Shown here one piece after another: positions 45,821-58,742 of a DNA stretch of 64,000 nt. The number at the start of each line of letters is the position of its first letter. The stretch's first letter is position 1. This DNA is from Magnolia sinica (Eukaryota > Streptophyta > Magnoliopsida > Magnoliales > Magnoliaceae): contig NC_080573.1 of assembly GCF_029962835.1 (NCBI RefSeq), forward strand, positions 40,061,001-40,125,000. The letters run 5' to 3'. The notes beneath the pieces are model-generated. The model was not told the DNA's origin. It searched no databases and worked only from the letters and a program-made list of their open reading frames with translations. A program made the translations under genes and the position numbers.

Positions 45821-47939
45821 TTGTGTCTCAATCTGGATCCAACGAGACTGACCCTATAAGATCTATGAATCTTCATGGCCATGATGGCAAGAGATCTGAA
45901 AACAGTTTTTGATATTTGAAGATCTCTTAAGCTAGATGAGATGATCAAAGAACAATTGAATATCATAACTACTAAGAATCGTGGATTGGCAAGGAAACTG
46001 AATAGGGTTTCGTCGCCTCCTAGAGGCCTATAAAATGAGAACACGACGAAGAGCTTTAGGCCTACACCAAACACAATCAGTCTATACAATGCAACACTAC
46101 TTTTTATCTTAATTTAGTTTTAATCCCTCCATTTCTGTCCAACCATGCTGATAAACGTCTAATGTTAATTTAGTTAGATCATTATTATCCAATGCCATTG
46201 TTACAGTACTTTTATGTAATGCCCTAAAACCCTACACCCGAGTATCAGTGACTCAGGTCCCAAATTCGAGTGTGTTAACTAATTAATGAATGAATACTCT
46301 TAAAAACACACCTTTTTTTAAATTTTTTTTAATTTTTTTTATTTACATTTAGCAATTGGCATTTACTTGGTATACATTAAACAAGAGAAAAAGTGAAATT
46401 TTCTATTAAAGTCCAAATATTACATAAACAACTCACATGTGTAACTTGTTACAAATTGAAATGCACACACAAGTCCTACTAAGTATAAACCTAAACTACT
46501 AGTGGTGAACGCTCCAAGAGTTTCGCCGCATCATAGCTCCCTTTTAGCTCCTCCAGTACTTGTTGTATGTTCGAATATTAAAAGGATGAGTGTCCATCTC
46601 AATGAGAAACCCACTAAGATTTGAAACACAACATATTAATCAAGTATAGTTTTTCAAATAGAATTAGCAATTCACAAACATAATATTCACACATATTAAT
46701 TTTGCTTAAATGCATGCATGCATGAAATGCTTTTAGACCTGGGGATGTACATTTAGCTGGCAATTTGGGAATAAAACCCACCATGCAAAAACGGTCGACC
46801 CATAGTGAACTAGTCATCCAACAAAATACCCTACAATACTACTCGCAATGACTAACCACCTAGTAAAATTCCATGAAAAGGATGATCCATAATGATCTAG
46901 TCATTTAACAAAATACTCCATGGTACGACCTACAATGATTAGTCACCCATTGAAATCTACATGCCATGTATGCATGATTAGCCCAATATTTATTAGTCTA
47001 ATTTACAAAACAATAAATTAGGATAAACCATTCAACTATGGCCAAACATGATAATTCAAGTTAACATTTCCATCACAAGTCCAAATCTAGATATTTCAAA
47101 GGGTTCAACCCAACAAGCTGCTTAGGCAATTAAGTCCAATTAAGGACACATTTAGGGTTTATCCCACAAGTTGGGCACAATATTTCACAAAGATGAAATT
47201 TATAAATCGAATTGTTATTGTTTTTCCAAGACAAAGGCCACTGCTTCAAGGTATGATTCCACATGTGTTGCAACCATTCATAAATTGCACCTCCTATAAA
47301 TTCAATTACATGGCAATCCAAACCACACAAATGAACCATATCCCACAAATTCACAATTTACATGAATAGTATCCAATTGCCACATTCAAATTTGATTAAT
47401 CCCAATTCCACGTTTTCATGAATCTATGCATAATAACATTCAAACACATAACTTAAAGCATGTTAGCATTCAAATTCATGTGAATCATACAAGAATAGAG
47501 GTATGTTCATATGGTATTATACACTCAAGAGTCCCTATATATGAATCATTCTAAACAAAAGAGTTAAATATGTGATTAATGATCTACTCATATGATTCAA
47601 TGATAAAAAATTACACTTCTAAACATGGATTTCAAGAACTACACATGTTTTCACAATTGCAAATTGACAACACAATGCAATAATGAAAACTAACACCAAC
47701 CTAAAATGTCGGGACAAGCTTGAGGGTTAGATTATCACCTTTTGGGTGTGTTGCGACCTAGTGGTGATAGGGCACGAGATCAGGCTTTAGGATCGAATCC
47801 TACTAAGACTTTCCAAACATTGCATAGTTATGATCGATGTACTACATATTTTGATTGAACTAGATCCAAAATTAAAATGGATTTAATGGTTTAGATTTAA
47901 TTGTGGAACATGAATTTGGGGATTTGAAATCTAATTGCA
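45821..47939. other. Intergenic repeat-like DNA; TATA-like site near 46030
   Basis: CCTATAAAATGAGAACACG at about 46029 looks like a TATA box with no gene behind it. TGTAATGCCCTAAAACCC at 46215 resembles an inverted Gypsy LTR end. CTAGTCAT(C/T)CA(A/T)CAAAATAC phrases recur at 46800-46930. No coding region was found. Confidence 0.35.
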
Positions 47940-48240
47940 CCATAAAAAATAATAATAGAGTAAAAGTAATAACTAATAATAATAATAATAATAATGACAT
48001 AATATTAATTAATAATAATTTATTAAGAAATAATAATAATAATAATTAACAATAATGATAGAAATAATGATTATAACAATAACAACAATAATTTAATAAA
48101 AAATCAATAATAATAATAATAATAATAACTAATATCAATAATAAAATTTAATAATATCCAATAATAATAATAACAACAACAAGTAATATTAGTAGTAATA
48201 ACAATAATGTGATTAATAATAATTAATAATTACAAATAAA
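47940..48240 (+). repeat. AAT/ATT microsatellite region
   Basis: About 300 bp dominated by AATAAT and AATTAAT runs, several of them longer than 20 bp (for example 47971-47995, 48108-48128). Confidence 0.9.
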
Positions 48241-50780
48241 ATAATTGATAAAAACAACTCACCAAGCTTAACAGCCTAGGATCAATTAACCAAAACCAAC
48301 ATGATTCGCACTCAGAGGCATCAACCAAGTCAACTCAAAAATGACTCAACAACGAAACAGAGGCAACTCAGTCCAATAGAGCCACTGATTTACATCAAAA
48401 TCTCTGAAACCTAGCCAAGTTACAATAGTTGCTGACCCAAACTTGATCTAGACTAGTATCGCTGAACCAAAAACTCCTCCAGATGACTCGACTCAGATTT
48501 GAACTAATGAGAAAATTGAGTTGACTTATCACGACTCGAACGGAAAACTAAGTTGACTCATCACAACTCGAACTCGACTTCCAATTACAAATTCTCCTCG
48601 CACTGTTCAAATAGAAGAGTTCCCTAAATCGACATAGCTTCAGACTTAGCTCATCTTGACTAAGTTAACATGCTAGCAGCTTCCTCATGGATGAACATTT
48701 CGCCCCCAACTCGATCATACTTGTAGTGAACTCGATGTGACACTACATGACTCTCTCTCTCTGTATATATATATGCTCTCCTTGAATCTCTTAAATCATA
48801 AAGGAGTGTTTGAAGCAGAGCAAGGCTATTTATAGCCACATAGATCTAAATTTTTTGGGTCCAATCAATTTTAGTGTCAGGTCGATGCTAGACCCAAGTG
48901 CGGCACGGGTTCATGTATCAGAACTCTATATAGTTTTCATCTTAAAGTGTTGTGTTTATTCCAAGAGATCCCTAAAGTTCAATTTCTAGTTAAATGCCTC
49001 ACCCAAAGAACAATTTTGATCACAGATTAGGGCCCATCCACTAATGTGTGGATTTGAGTCGTAACAGAGAAGATGACTTGGGCGGTAATGATGGATTCAA
49101 AATGGAGGATCATTCCTCTAGTTTCTTTGTAAATGACAGTTTAGATGGGACCCACGAAGCTTGTGGGACCCACCAATTACGAGGTCATAAGAAAAAACTC
49201 GATGGGTTCCGAGTTTTTAAGTTGCGCTGGATAAATTGCACGTCCTAAAGATATCCCATGAGAAACCTCATTAGGTTGTAATCAAAGCTTCTAGTCTCTG
49301 TAACTGCTAGGTGGGTTGTCCAAGTGGGCCCCACCCATTGGAAGATAATGAGATAAACTCTGACAGTTTCAAAATTATTCATGTTCCCATACAACCTTTC
49401 ATCTTCCCAAGCAGGCTTTTATCTAGTAGTTTTGGAACTGTTCATCTCCTTCTATTGATGATAATTATGGTGGCATCCATATATAATGGGTAGTAATAAT
49501 AATAATGTGAATAATAATAATTTATAATAACAAATAAAATAATTGATAAAAACAACTCACCAAGCTTAACAACTTGGGATTAATTAACCGAAACCAACCT
49601 GATTCGCACTCAAAGGCATCAACCAAGTCAACTCAGAAATGACTCAGCGAAACAGAGGCAACTCAGTCCAATACAGCCACTGATGTAGATCAAAATCTCT
49701 GAAACCTAGCAAAGTTACAATAGTTGCAGACCCAAACTTGATCCAGTTTAGTATCGCTGAACCAAAAACTCCTCCAGATGACTCGACTCAGATTTGAACT
49801 AATGAGAAAACTGAGTCGACTCATCACGACTCGAACAGAAAACTAAGTTGACTCATCACAACTCGAACTCGACTTCCAATTACAAATTATCCTTCCACTA
49901 CTCAAATAGAAGAGTTCCCTAAACCGACCTAGCTTCAGACTTCGCTCATCTTGACTAAGTTAACATGCTAGCAGCTTCCTTAGGCATGAACATATCGCCC
50001 CCGACTTGGTCATACTTGTAGTGAACTCGATGCGACACTACATGACTCTCTCTCTCTCTCTATGCTCTCCTTGAATCTCTCCAATTATAAAGGAGTGTTT
50101 GAAGGAGAGCAGGGCTATTTATAGCCACATAGATCTAAATTTTTTGGGTCCAATCAATTTGATTGTCAGGTCGACGCTAGACCCAAGTGCGGCACGAGTT
50201 CATGTATCAGAACTCGATATAGTTTTCATCTTAAAGTGTTGTGTTTATTCCAAGAGATCACTAAAGATTGATTTCTAGTTAAATGCCCCACCCAAAGAAC
50301 AATTTTGATCACAGATCAGGGCCCATCCACTAATGTGTGGATTTGAGTCGTAACAGAGAAGATGACTTGGGCGGTAATGATGGATTCAAAATGGAGGATC
50401 ATTCCTCTAGTTTCTTTGTAAATGACAATTTAGATGGGACCCACGAAGCTTGTGGGACCCACCAATTATGAGGTAATAAGAAAAAACTCGATGGGTTCTG
50501 AGTTTTTGAGTTGCACTGGATAAATTACACGTCCTAAAGATATCTCATGAGAAACCTCATTGGGTTGTAATCAAAGCTTCTAGTCTCTGTAACTGCTGGG
50601 TGGGTTGTCCAAGTGAGCCCCACCCATTGAAAGATAATAAGATAAACTCTGACAATTTCAAAATTATTCATGTTCCCAAACAACCTTTTATCTTCCCAAG
50701 CAAGCTTTTATCTAGTAGCTTTGGAACTGTTCATCTCCTTCTATTGATGACATTTATGGTGGCATCCATATATAATGGGT
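48190..50780 (+). repeat. 1.3 kb tandem segmental duplication
   Basis: Copy A (about 48190-49488) and copy B (about 49489-50780) share order and text throughout. AACAACTCACCAAGCTTAACA is at 48252 and 49550; GGATTTGAGTCGTAACAG at 49050 and 50339; GGCATCCATATATAATGGG at 49471 and 50761. Differences are small substitutions and short indels, such as a longer CTCTCT/TATA run in copy A. Both contain CT repeats and a GTGGGACCCACC site. Paired 60-codon frames (49311, 50600) are duplicates with no recognisable product. Confidence 0.92.
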
Positions 50781-51050
50781 AAGAACCCATGACCAAAAGA
50801 TAAAGAATCTCGAGAGGTATTGTAAGAGGGAAGCCAGGTTCCATCACTGCCACATGACTTACTATGTGGATCTTGTTTGATGGAGAGTGTTCCTTTAGAC
50901 CTCTTCTTATGCCAGTGAAAGTGGTGCAACTCTCTTCCAATGATATGAGATGCATCTGGGAAGATCCAACAACCAAAACTTCATCTTCCACTACCGTTGG
51001 ATCCAAGGAATTGCTTTGAGTGGCCATTTCCTAACATTGGTATCAAAGCC
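50781..51050 (+). repeat. End of a Copia-type LTR plus PBS
   Basis: GAGTGGCCATTTCCTAACA ends at 51036 and is followed by TGGTATCAAAGC at 51038-51049, a tRNA-Met-type PBS. This marks a 5' LTR end. No gag follows, so the element is either non-autonomous or mostly deleted. The LTR start was not found. A 98-codon minus-strand frame across it is considered spurious. Confidence 0.55.
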
Positions 51051-51289
51051 ATAGAGGTGTGCCTTCATTGCTTACTCATTTTTTCACTATTCAATTTTTT
51101 TCTCTTTTTGCATAAATCGAAACTCTATTACCTAGGATTGAAATCCTTGTCCATATGGGCAAATAGCTTTTACCCGTAATTGACTTTGGCCAGCAGGGTA
51201 ATTGGCTAATTACTAGTTGCGAGCAGATAAAGAAAGAGAGACACAAGAGATTAAGAACAATATATAGTTATGCCCTCTCTGGATTAATG

Positions 51290-51600
51290 GTCAATTAGAA
51301 ATGGCTATTTTCGACCAAGGTATATGTTTTTTTGGACCAATATGGTCGATTTTTATGTTTTCGACTAAAATGATCAATTGTTTTTAAACCAAAATGACCT
51401 ATTTTGATATTTTCAACCAACATGCCTGTTTTTAAGTTTTTGACCAAGATGGCTGATTTTAGTGTTTTCAACCAAGATGACCGAATTGCGACCAACATGG
51501 CCAATTTTGATGTTTTCGACCAACATGGCCGTTTTTGGCTGATTTCGCTCAAAATATTAGTTTTTTACCATATTAACTTTTTTCGACCAAACTAATCTAC
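51290..51600 (+). repeat. Minisatellite, about 34-bp units
   Basis: About eight to nine imperfect units of TTTTCGACCAAGATGGCCGATTTTGATG. Units vary mainly in the GGCC/GACC/GATC position. They are open on the minus strand only because the repeat lacks stops. Confidence 0.8.
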
Positions 51601-53452
51601 TTGACCATGCAAAAGTAATGACCATAGGTTGCAATATCAACAGTACATGTAGACATCAATAAAGGCTGTTGTAGATCATGGGGCAGTAGGTCTCTAGTGT
51701 GCCACCCGTGCTAGACCCCTATAAGTTTTTTTTTTTTTTAAAATGTTAATAATGTTTGACCAACCCACTACGGTCCATCTATGAACATTCGATCCCAGAA
51801 TATTAATAAGTAATAAAGGATTACAATGCATTTATAGAAGCATCCAATGAGTAATAATATTGAAACATCCATTCAAAGGCTACGACCGAAGTTTAGTTTA
51901 GTTAAAGAGTCGGCCCACGCCGGCTCTACCTTATTAAGTACCAAAAAAGTTTTTGTTCACCCAGGATAAGAGAAAGAAAATATATATAAGGAGACGCCTT
52001 ATCAAGGCCTTAAACCCACCTTTTGATGGTTTGAGAAATGCTTTCTGACATTATTTATCCTCACTAGTGTGCCTCTCATCTAAGCCTTCCGAGTAGGCAC
52101 TTCTTGTAAGTGCACTGATTTATGCACCCTATTTGTCAATCTTATGGGTCATTGTGTCATGTAGTCGGTTGAGTCCTTGGAAGCTAAAGACTGAAGACGT
52201 AAGTGAAGGTGGAGCATCAAAGAGCAAAGAACAGGTAAAACGTAATGCCTTTGTGACCTTAACCCTTGATCTAAAACAACCTAAACCTCTAGATGATCTT
52301 AAACCTAATAGGTAAAATCTTTATTGATTATCCCTTAAGCCATTGGAGCCTAAATTGACCACCCTTAGATTGGCTTTAGAGGTCCCATATTGCTGAGAAA
52401 ACTGTACAAATTCAGCAACCATTCGGTCCCACCAAGCTCCCATTCGCCAAATCAATTTGGGAATCATTTTAATTGAGGTAAGTAAATCTCTAAACTCTTA
52501 TCAGAAGTTTAATTATGATATAATCTAAGTTATTAATGATAATTTTGTCATTAGCTTAGGGTTTGGAGCTTTTCTCTAAATTCTCTATGCCTAGGCCACA
52601 TCGGAACCGATGAATTTTGATTCTAAGGTAAAAATCACCCTTCAAGCTTTCTTTTGACATTTTTAGTCTAACAATAGTCTCAATATTTAATAATCATATT
52701 GATTAACTTATAAACCGTGCGATAACTCTTGTAGTCTATATTACATGTGTTAATTTTAGGATCATTTGGAAGAATACTTAATTTTGGAAATCATTATAAG
52801 AACACCTAATATGTTTAGCCCTCTTTCATAAGTTGATTCACACACGTCAGAAGGCTCAAATTATATGAATATAACCTTTACCTCATAGGATTCACATGAA
52901 CATTAATTATAATATGCCCTAATGTAAGTCATACATGATTTGTGTTGTTATAATGCACACTTGAATTTGCACCTCGAACTATTGGTCCTCCAGTAAAATG
53001 GATTAAATGGAATTAGTTGTAGACTTACCATCCATGTAAATTATTGTGCCCTAATTGACTTTGTTGGGTGGAATCTTTTTTGTTATATTCTTAAACTGAC
53101 CTAATGCCTATTTGGCTTGTTTGGAGCAACCATTTTTTTTGAGATTGTATATGAATTGGTGCTTGTAAGGTTTACTTGTGGAACTAGGGCTAGCCACTAG
53201 TTATGGAGGTTGTTTGAATGGGTTATTTGTAAATTAAACTAATAAAGATTGGATTAATCATGCATTCATAGCACATGAGTATTATTGGATGGCTAGATAC
53301 TGTGGTAGTATGTACCTTTTAGTATTTTCACTGGTTCCTAGTTAATTGTATGAACGCCCCTTTGGGTATGCTTGTCACTGTTTAGCATCGTACCTTTAGG
53401 TATTTCGCTGCTGACTAGTCACCGTTCTTTGTGTATGCTAGCCATGGTTGAT
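51601..53452. other. Intergenic, repeat-derived; no gene seen
   Basis: AT-rich DNA, including TATATATAAGG at about 51983 and LTR-like text (GTATTTCGCTG...CTAGTCACCGTT, about 53400) just before the Athila LTR. No conserved coding segment was recognised. Confidence 0.4.
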
Positions 53453-55803
53453 TGTTGAGGGCTAAATATTTCATATTAGACCCCAGTTATTACCTAAATT
53501 TATGAATATAATACTATTTAACGGCCCATTTTAATCGTGTTTGTGCTGCAAGGTGAATTTAGGAGCTTGGACTGAAAAAGGGTGCTAAATGCATGGATTT
53601 GAGCTCCAGAATCATCAAGACAAGGGACGGACCCCATAGAATCGAAATCGAAGGATTTACATGCCAGATATTTGAGAAAATCATGAAATTGACATTAAAG
53701 GAACCTGAAAATCATCCAGAATGCAAGATCACAGGGTTCCCACCATCTGTTCGGCTCAAAACTTTACATCTAGCCTGAGAATCATAAATTAACCGTACAT
53801 ATCAAATTTCAGCTATTGGATCCTTGTGGAAGTGGCACAACAGACATATCAGCCCACAATACTCTGATTTGAGGCCCACCTGATATTTGGATATACTTCA
53901 ATTTTGGTCTTGACCCCTTAAATGAGGTGAAAAAATGGATGGACGGATTGGATTTCTAACAAACATCACCGTGGATCGTACATACAACGTGCGTTTACAT
54001 AGCGAGCACCACTCCCGCACCACACCGGTCGGGCAGCCCGATTAAAGCAAAAATGGATTGTGTACTGAGTAACTCAGTACCCTAAGCGTACTGAGTAAAC
54101 TCTGTGGGGCCCAACTTAATTCATGCATTTTATCCAACCCATTCATCTATTTTACCAGATAATTTTAGGGCTTCATCCCAAAAATGAAGCCTATAAAAAG
54201 ATCGAGTGGACCACACCAACTTAAACTATTTGAATTGAACTTCTATTATTGAAAAGTTCTTAGGGGCTATAGAAGTTTTAGATCAAGCAGATATTTGGTT
54301 TTCCCTTCATCCATTTCTGTTTGATCTTATGAATAGGTTGGATGAAAAATAAACATTACTACGTGCCTCAGAAAGGTTTCAATGGTGGAAACCAATATTT
54401 CCACTGTTTCATGTGGTATGGTCCAGTTGAGGTGTGAATATACTTCAAGTTTAATCTCAATGCCTAAAATGATCTCTAAAAATGGATGGACAGTGTGGAT
54501 AAACTACATACATTCACAGTGGGCCCAACAGAGTTTACTCAGTGCGATAATAGCATACTGAGTAACTCAGTATGCAATCCGATTTTTTAAAAATTTCACT
54601 GTGGGGCCCACCGAATAGACCAGCGCAGGTCCGTGCACAAGACAACGTGTGGACGCTGCCAGCCTCCATGGGGCGTTCTGTGACATTGATCACGGTCGAG
54701 TGGGTGATCCAGACCGTCCAATGTGTCCAAAGGGAGTCCAAGACCCTAACAAAGACGTCAGAATCGACAGATGGGTTGAAATCGCGCCGCGAATCTGCTC
54801 CAAACGCAAGACATTTTGCACTTTCGCTGCGCATGCGAACTCTACTGCGAAACAGAGTCGGTCCGACTCTAAACCGACTCCCAACCACCATCCTCCCTGC
54901 TGCCTATAAAAAGAGAAGAAAGGAGAGAGAGAAGGCATCATCAGATCTATTCTTTGGGCCGTGCGATGTGGGATCAACTTGGACGTTGCTCCTTCTTCCT
55001 TCTTCTTTGCGGTTTTTCTTCCCTTTTATGCTTTTATTTCCGAGTTTTAACCTCACCATGTCTATGATGGGCTAAGCCTCTTAGCTAGGGCTAAGAGGTG
55101 AAGCTTGTAGTGAGATAGGAGACTTTCCTTTATGCCTTTGATTTAAAAGTTGTTTTATGAACTGATTTTGATTATAGTTTGTTTATATGGAATGCCTTTA
55201 GTTTTTAATGATTTGTTGTGACTTAAATTACAATGGATTTGTGATATCTTCTAGTATTTTCCATGCATGTATGAAGGTTATGATTGTAGGACCTCTGTTG
55301 TTCACCATCGTCCCATGGGCATGGATGGATGATGGAATTTTCCCTATGTTCATAACTCTCTTAAATTGGATGTGGATTAGTTAAATTCTATTGTTTACTT
55401 TGTCTCCTGGGCATGGCCTTGTGATGGAATCAAGCCTAATTCTCATCCTTTTTATCTCTTGAAAACTGGATAAAAAAATGTTCATAATTGATCTTTAATA
55501 TTATATCTTCCATCTGGTTAAAGATAGGACTCTGAGTCCAGATGTGTTCTTGAATAAACCATAGACCTCCCTGATCTTTACAAGTGGATCTTTAACACCC
55601 TAGTTTCCTACCTTTGAATTTTACAAATTTTAGATTAATATTTCACCATTATTCCCTCATATTCACTTGATTTAGATTTCATCTTTTTCTAGTTCTAGTT
55701 ATGGTTACTGTTAGATTACGTATAAGGTTCAGTCCCTGTGGATTCCACCTCGGTCTTACAGAGATTATTACTACATCACAACCCTATACTTGGGATGTGA
55801 AAA
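53453..55803 (+). repeat. Athila 5' LTR (about 2.35 kb) with inserted MITE
   Basis: It starts TGTTGAGGGCTAAATATTTC, and AGACCCCAGTTATTA follows, as in other Athila LTRs. It ends near GGGATGTGAAAA just before AGTTTTTGGCGCC. A TATA-like CTATAAAAAGAG lies at 54903. TAAGGTTCAGTCCCTGTGGATTCCACCTCGG near 55725 is the usual pre-PBS segment. A MITE at about 54042-54590 inflates the length. ORFs at 54535-55075 are chance frames. Confidence 0.7.
54042..54590. mobile_element. MITE with long terminal inverted repeats
   Basis: Left GGATTGTGTACTGAGTAACTCAGTA...CTGAGTAAACTCTG then GGGCCCA (54055-54113) is mirrored by right TGGGCCCAACAGAGTTTACTCAG...ACTGAGTAACTCAGTATGCAATCC (54518-54580). The outermost sub-repeat TACTGAGTAACTCAGTA is itself almost a palindrome. 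The interior (about 400 bp) has no ORF and resembles text in the Gypsy LTRs (60880-61090), so the same MITE family may have been captured there. Target duplication is unclear. Confidence 0.7.
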
Positions 55804-55809
55804 AGTTTT

Positions 55810-55827
55810 TGGCGCCGTTGCTGGGGA
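55810..55827 (+). other. Athila primer binding site
   Basis: TGGCGCCGTTGCTGGGGA, the tRNA-Asp-type PBS used by Athila/Tat elements, with one change (CTGG for CCGG). A T-rich leader of about 650 bp without a gene follows (55830-56474), built from TTTTAGAAACTAAC-like repeats. Confidence 0.85.
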
Positions 55828-56474
55828 TTGGCGTTTACGTTTTCTGAGATTAATTAGTTTTAAAATTAGGTTAAGATTAGTTTTTTTTTCTAATTATTAG
55901 GTTAGGATTTTTTCCGTTTGATTTTTAGAAACTAACCTAACTTTCCTGTTTTGTAAGATTTTGAGATAGATCTTCTAAATTGGTTATCTCTTTCTAATTT
56001 CTCTATTTTTAGAATTAGGGTTTTATTTTAGAAACTTTCTAAATTTAGAAACTAACTTTCTTTCTATTTTAGGTTTAGAACTGTCCTAATTTGTTCTAGA
56101 AATATTCTATTTTCTTTTAGGAATTTTTTCCTTTTTAGAAACTAGTTTACTTTCTATTTTAGGATATCTTGTTATTTCTAGACTTTCTATCTTTAGAAAC
56201 TAACTTGGTTTGTTTTATTTTGCAGGTTTTTAACTTAGGAACTTTGAATTTGGTAACTTCTTTCCAACCCTTTTCTCTTTCTTTCTAGATTTATATTTCC
56301 TTTCTTTCTCTTAGGTTTAGGTTTAGAATCTGAATTGAGGGCTGCGAGTGTTTCATACCTAAGTGGGTCTGTGATAACACTCGACGTCTCTTGACTGAAG
56401 GAGGATTGGTTGAGGGGTTGACTATCCATCGCAAGACTAGACACCACTCAAGATCTCGAGAGTTAATTGAAGTG

Positions 56475-57419
56475 ATGGCTGCAAATCAACCTCTTTTACC
56501 CCAACTTAGGGTTGAGGACATTCAGGATGAGAATGAGGTGCATCAAGCACACCCGCCTCGTACTTTACGAGATTATTTACAATAGGCGGGGGTGAGCATG
56601 CCCTCATGCATGATTTTTCCAGAAAATATGGGACACATGAATATTAAGCCAAGGGTGATCCAACTCCTTCCAAAATTTCATGGGCTTAAATTTGAAAATC
56701 TGTATCTACACTTAAAAGAGTTTGATGAAATCATGACTACTTTATACTTTCCTAACGTGTTTGAGGATACGGTCAGGCTGAAACTCTTTCCCTTTTCTTT
56801 TAAAAGAGAAAGCTAAGACATGGTTACATTCACTACATCTCCGATTTATTGGCACATGGAATGACATGATAAGAGACTTCATAAAGAATTATTTTTCATA
56901 TCACAAAACAAACACCCTTAGAAAATCAATCATGAACTTTGCCCAAAAGGAGGATGAAACATTCTTCCAATGTTGGGAAAGGTTTAAGGATCTTGTCAAT
57001 TCATGCCCACAACACAGTTTTAAAACGTTGCACATTACACACTTTTTCTATGATGGACTGACATCTTCCATGCACCAATTGGTTCAGACGATGTGCAATG
57101 GGAATTTATGAATAAAAATGTAGATGATGTGTGGGATTACTTGGATAGACTTGCTGAAAATTCACAATCATGGGACACATACCTAAATTTGAGTATCACT
57201 TCTAGGCCCACTCAATCAAAGGAAAGGGGTGGAGTATACCTGTTGAAAGAAGATGATGATATCAATATTAAAGTAGCTAATCTCATAAAGAAATTCGAGG
57301 CCATGAAATCAAGGAAGGATAAGGGTAAGGAAGTTGTTTGCGGTATTTGTGGTTGTAGCAGTCACATAATTGAAAATTGTCCAACTATATCTGCCTTTCA
57401 AGAGGTACTGACTGAGTAA
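56475..57419 (+). pseudogene. Athila gag
   Basis: ATG 56475 (MAANQPLLPQLRVED), then TLRDYL, a TAG at 56583, PSCMIFPENMGHMNIKP and PKFHGLKFENLYLHLKEFDE, the diagnostic Athila capsid text. Frames shift near 56815 and 57100. The zinc knuckle CGICGCSSHIIENC (CX2CX4HX4C) at about 57340-57382 is intact, and the frame stops at 57419. The gene is dead but easily recognised. Confidence 0.88.
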
Positions 57420-58737
57420 TCCAATGCCGTAAATAATTACCAAAGACCTTTCAATGGACCCACCTCTAATACATACAATCCTAGTTGGAGAAATCATACA
57501 AACTTCATCTGGAGGAATGGACAAACTACTATCCCTCAAGATTTCTTCAATCAAAATCCAAATCAAGGGAAACCTCAAGAGGATCCAGTTCTAAAACACA
57601 TTCAAGACCAAAAGCTATTCAACTAAGATATCAGATCAGCAATAGGATCACTTACATCATTCATTCAAAGGATAGAGTCACACATAATGATTGGGGGAAA
57701 GGGGATGCTTCCTATTCAACCTCTCCCCAATCCCAAACTGCAATATGAGATAAGTGATCCAAGCTCTTCAGATCAGATGGAGTAGGCTAAATCTATCACC
57801 ACTCTTAGGAGTGGGAAGACCATTAACAAAACTATTCTAGTTAGGGCTGAAAAGCCTAAGGACCCGAAAGAGGATAAAAATGATAGACTTAGCATTGCTC
57901 CATAAGAATTAGAATTGGAACTTCAAGACAAGCCATTTGCTCCATTTCCCCAACAGTTGGTTGCACCAAAACCTCTCTCTAACTTTTAGGATATACTAGA
58001 GGTGTTGAAACAAGTGAAAGTTAATATTCCTCTACTTGATGCCATAAAATAAATACCTTCATATGTCAAATTTCTGAAAGACTTATGTACAACCAAAAGA
58101 CGAAAAAATATTCAAAAGAAAATCTTCTTGACTAAGAAAGTGAGTGCCATCCTAAAACAAGATGTACCGTAGAAATTCAAAGATCCTGGTAGCCCAACCA
58201 TATCATATATAATCTGGAACTATCAAATTACGCATGCACTTCTTGACTTAGAAGCGAGCGTAAATATGATTCCCTATTCTGTGTACAAACAATTAGGTTT
58301 GGATGAATTAAAACCCACCCTAACCATATTACAACTTGCTAATTGCTCAGTTCATATACCAAGAGGGGTAATCGAGGATGTGTTGGTCAAGGTTGACAGA
58401 TTCTACTATCCAGTAAATTTTATCATCCTAGATATAGAATCCATCAGTAACATGAGCACTCAGATTTCCGTCATTCTTGGTCGCCCATTCCTTGCTACTT
58501 CAAACGCAATCATCAATTGCAGGAATGGAGTCATGAGTATGTCTTTCAGGAATATGACATTGGAGTTAAATATCTTTTTCAATATTGGTATACGGTTGGA
58601 GGATGATGACGATTTCCACAACATTAACATGATTGACTCTTTCGTGGAAGATAGAACGCCTTTGACCTTATCCTCTGACTCTCTAGAGATGTGCTTAACC
58701 CACTCCCATCATTTTAATGATGACATGATTAGGGAGA
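57420..58737 (+). pseudogene. Athila protease region, truncated by solo LTR 2
   Basis: A degraded Pro/Gln linker (57420-58200, stops including 57627, 57783, 57904 and 57988) leads to the retropepsin: LLDLEASVNMIPYSVYKQLG at about 58240-58300. The catalytic DLG reads DLE, so Gly has become Glu. Then come PRGVIEDVLVKVDRFYYPVNF and VILGRPFLATSNAIINCR, the flap and second half. An acidic post-protease stretch (EDDDDFHNINMIDSF) runs into the LTR at 58743. Confidence 0.88.
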
Positions 58738-58742
58738 TATGT

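Noticed and set aside
47735..47825. tRNA gene or clear SINE
   Set aside because: A B-box-like GGATCGAATCC is present, but no cloverleaf, no convincing A box and no poly-A tail with target duplication could be made out.
46215..49066. A full Gypsy solo LTR (TGTAATGCCC ... GTCGTAACA)
   Set aside because: The ends look suggestive, but flanking bases (TTTTA and GAGAA) do not form a target duplication and the right end falls inside the tandem duplication.
50731..51027. 98-codon minus-strand ORF starting MATQSN
   Set aside because: It lies across an LTR end in the wrong strand for the PBS at 51038 and shows no gag or other family motif.
54535..55075. ORFs of 86-167 codons on both strands
   Set aside because: They lie in the Athila LTR around its TATA-like box; there are no recognisable motifs, and the frames overlap each other.
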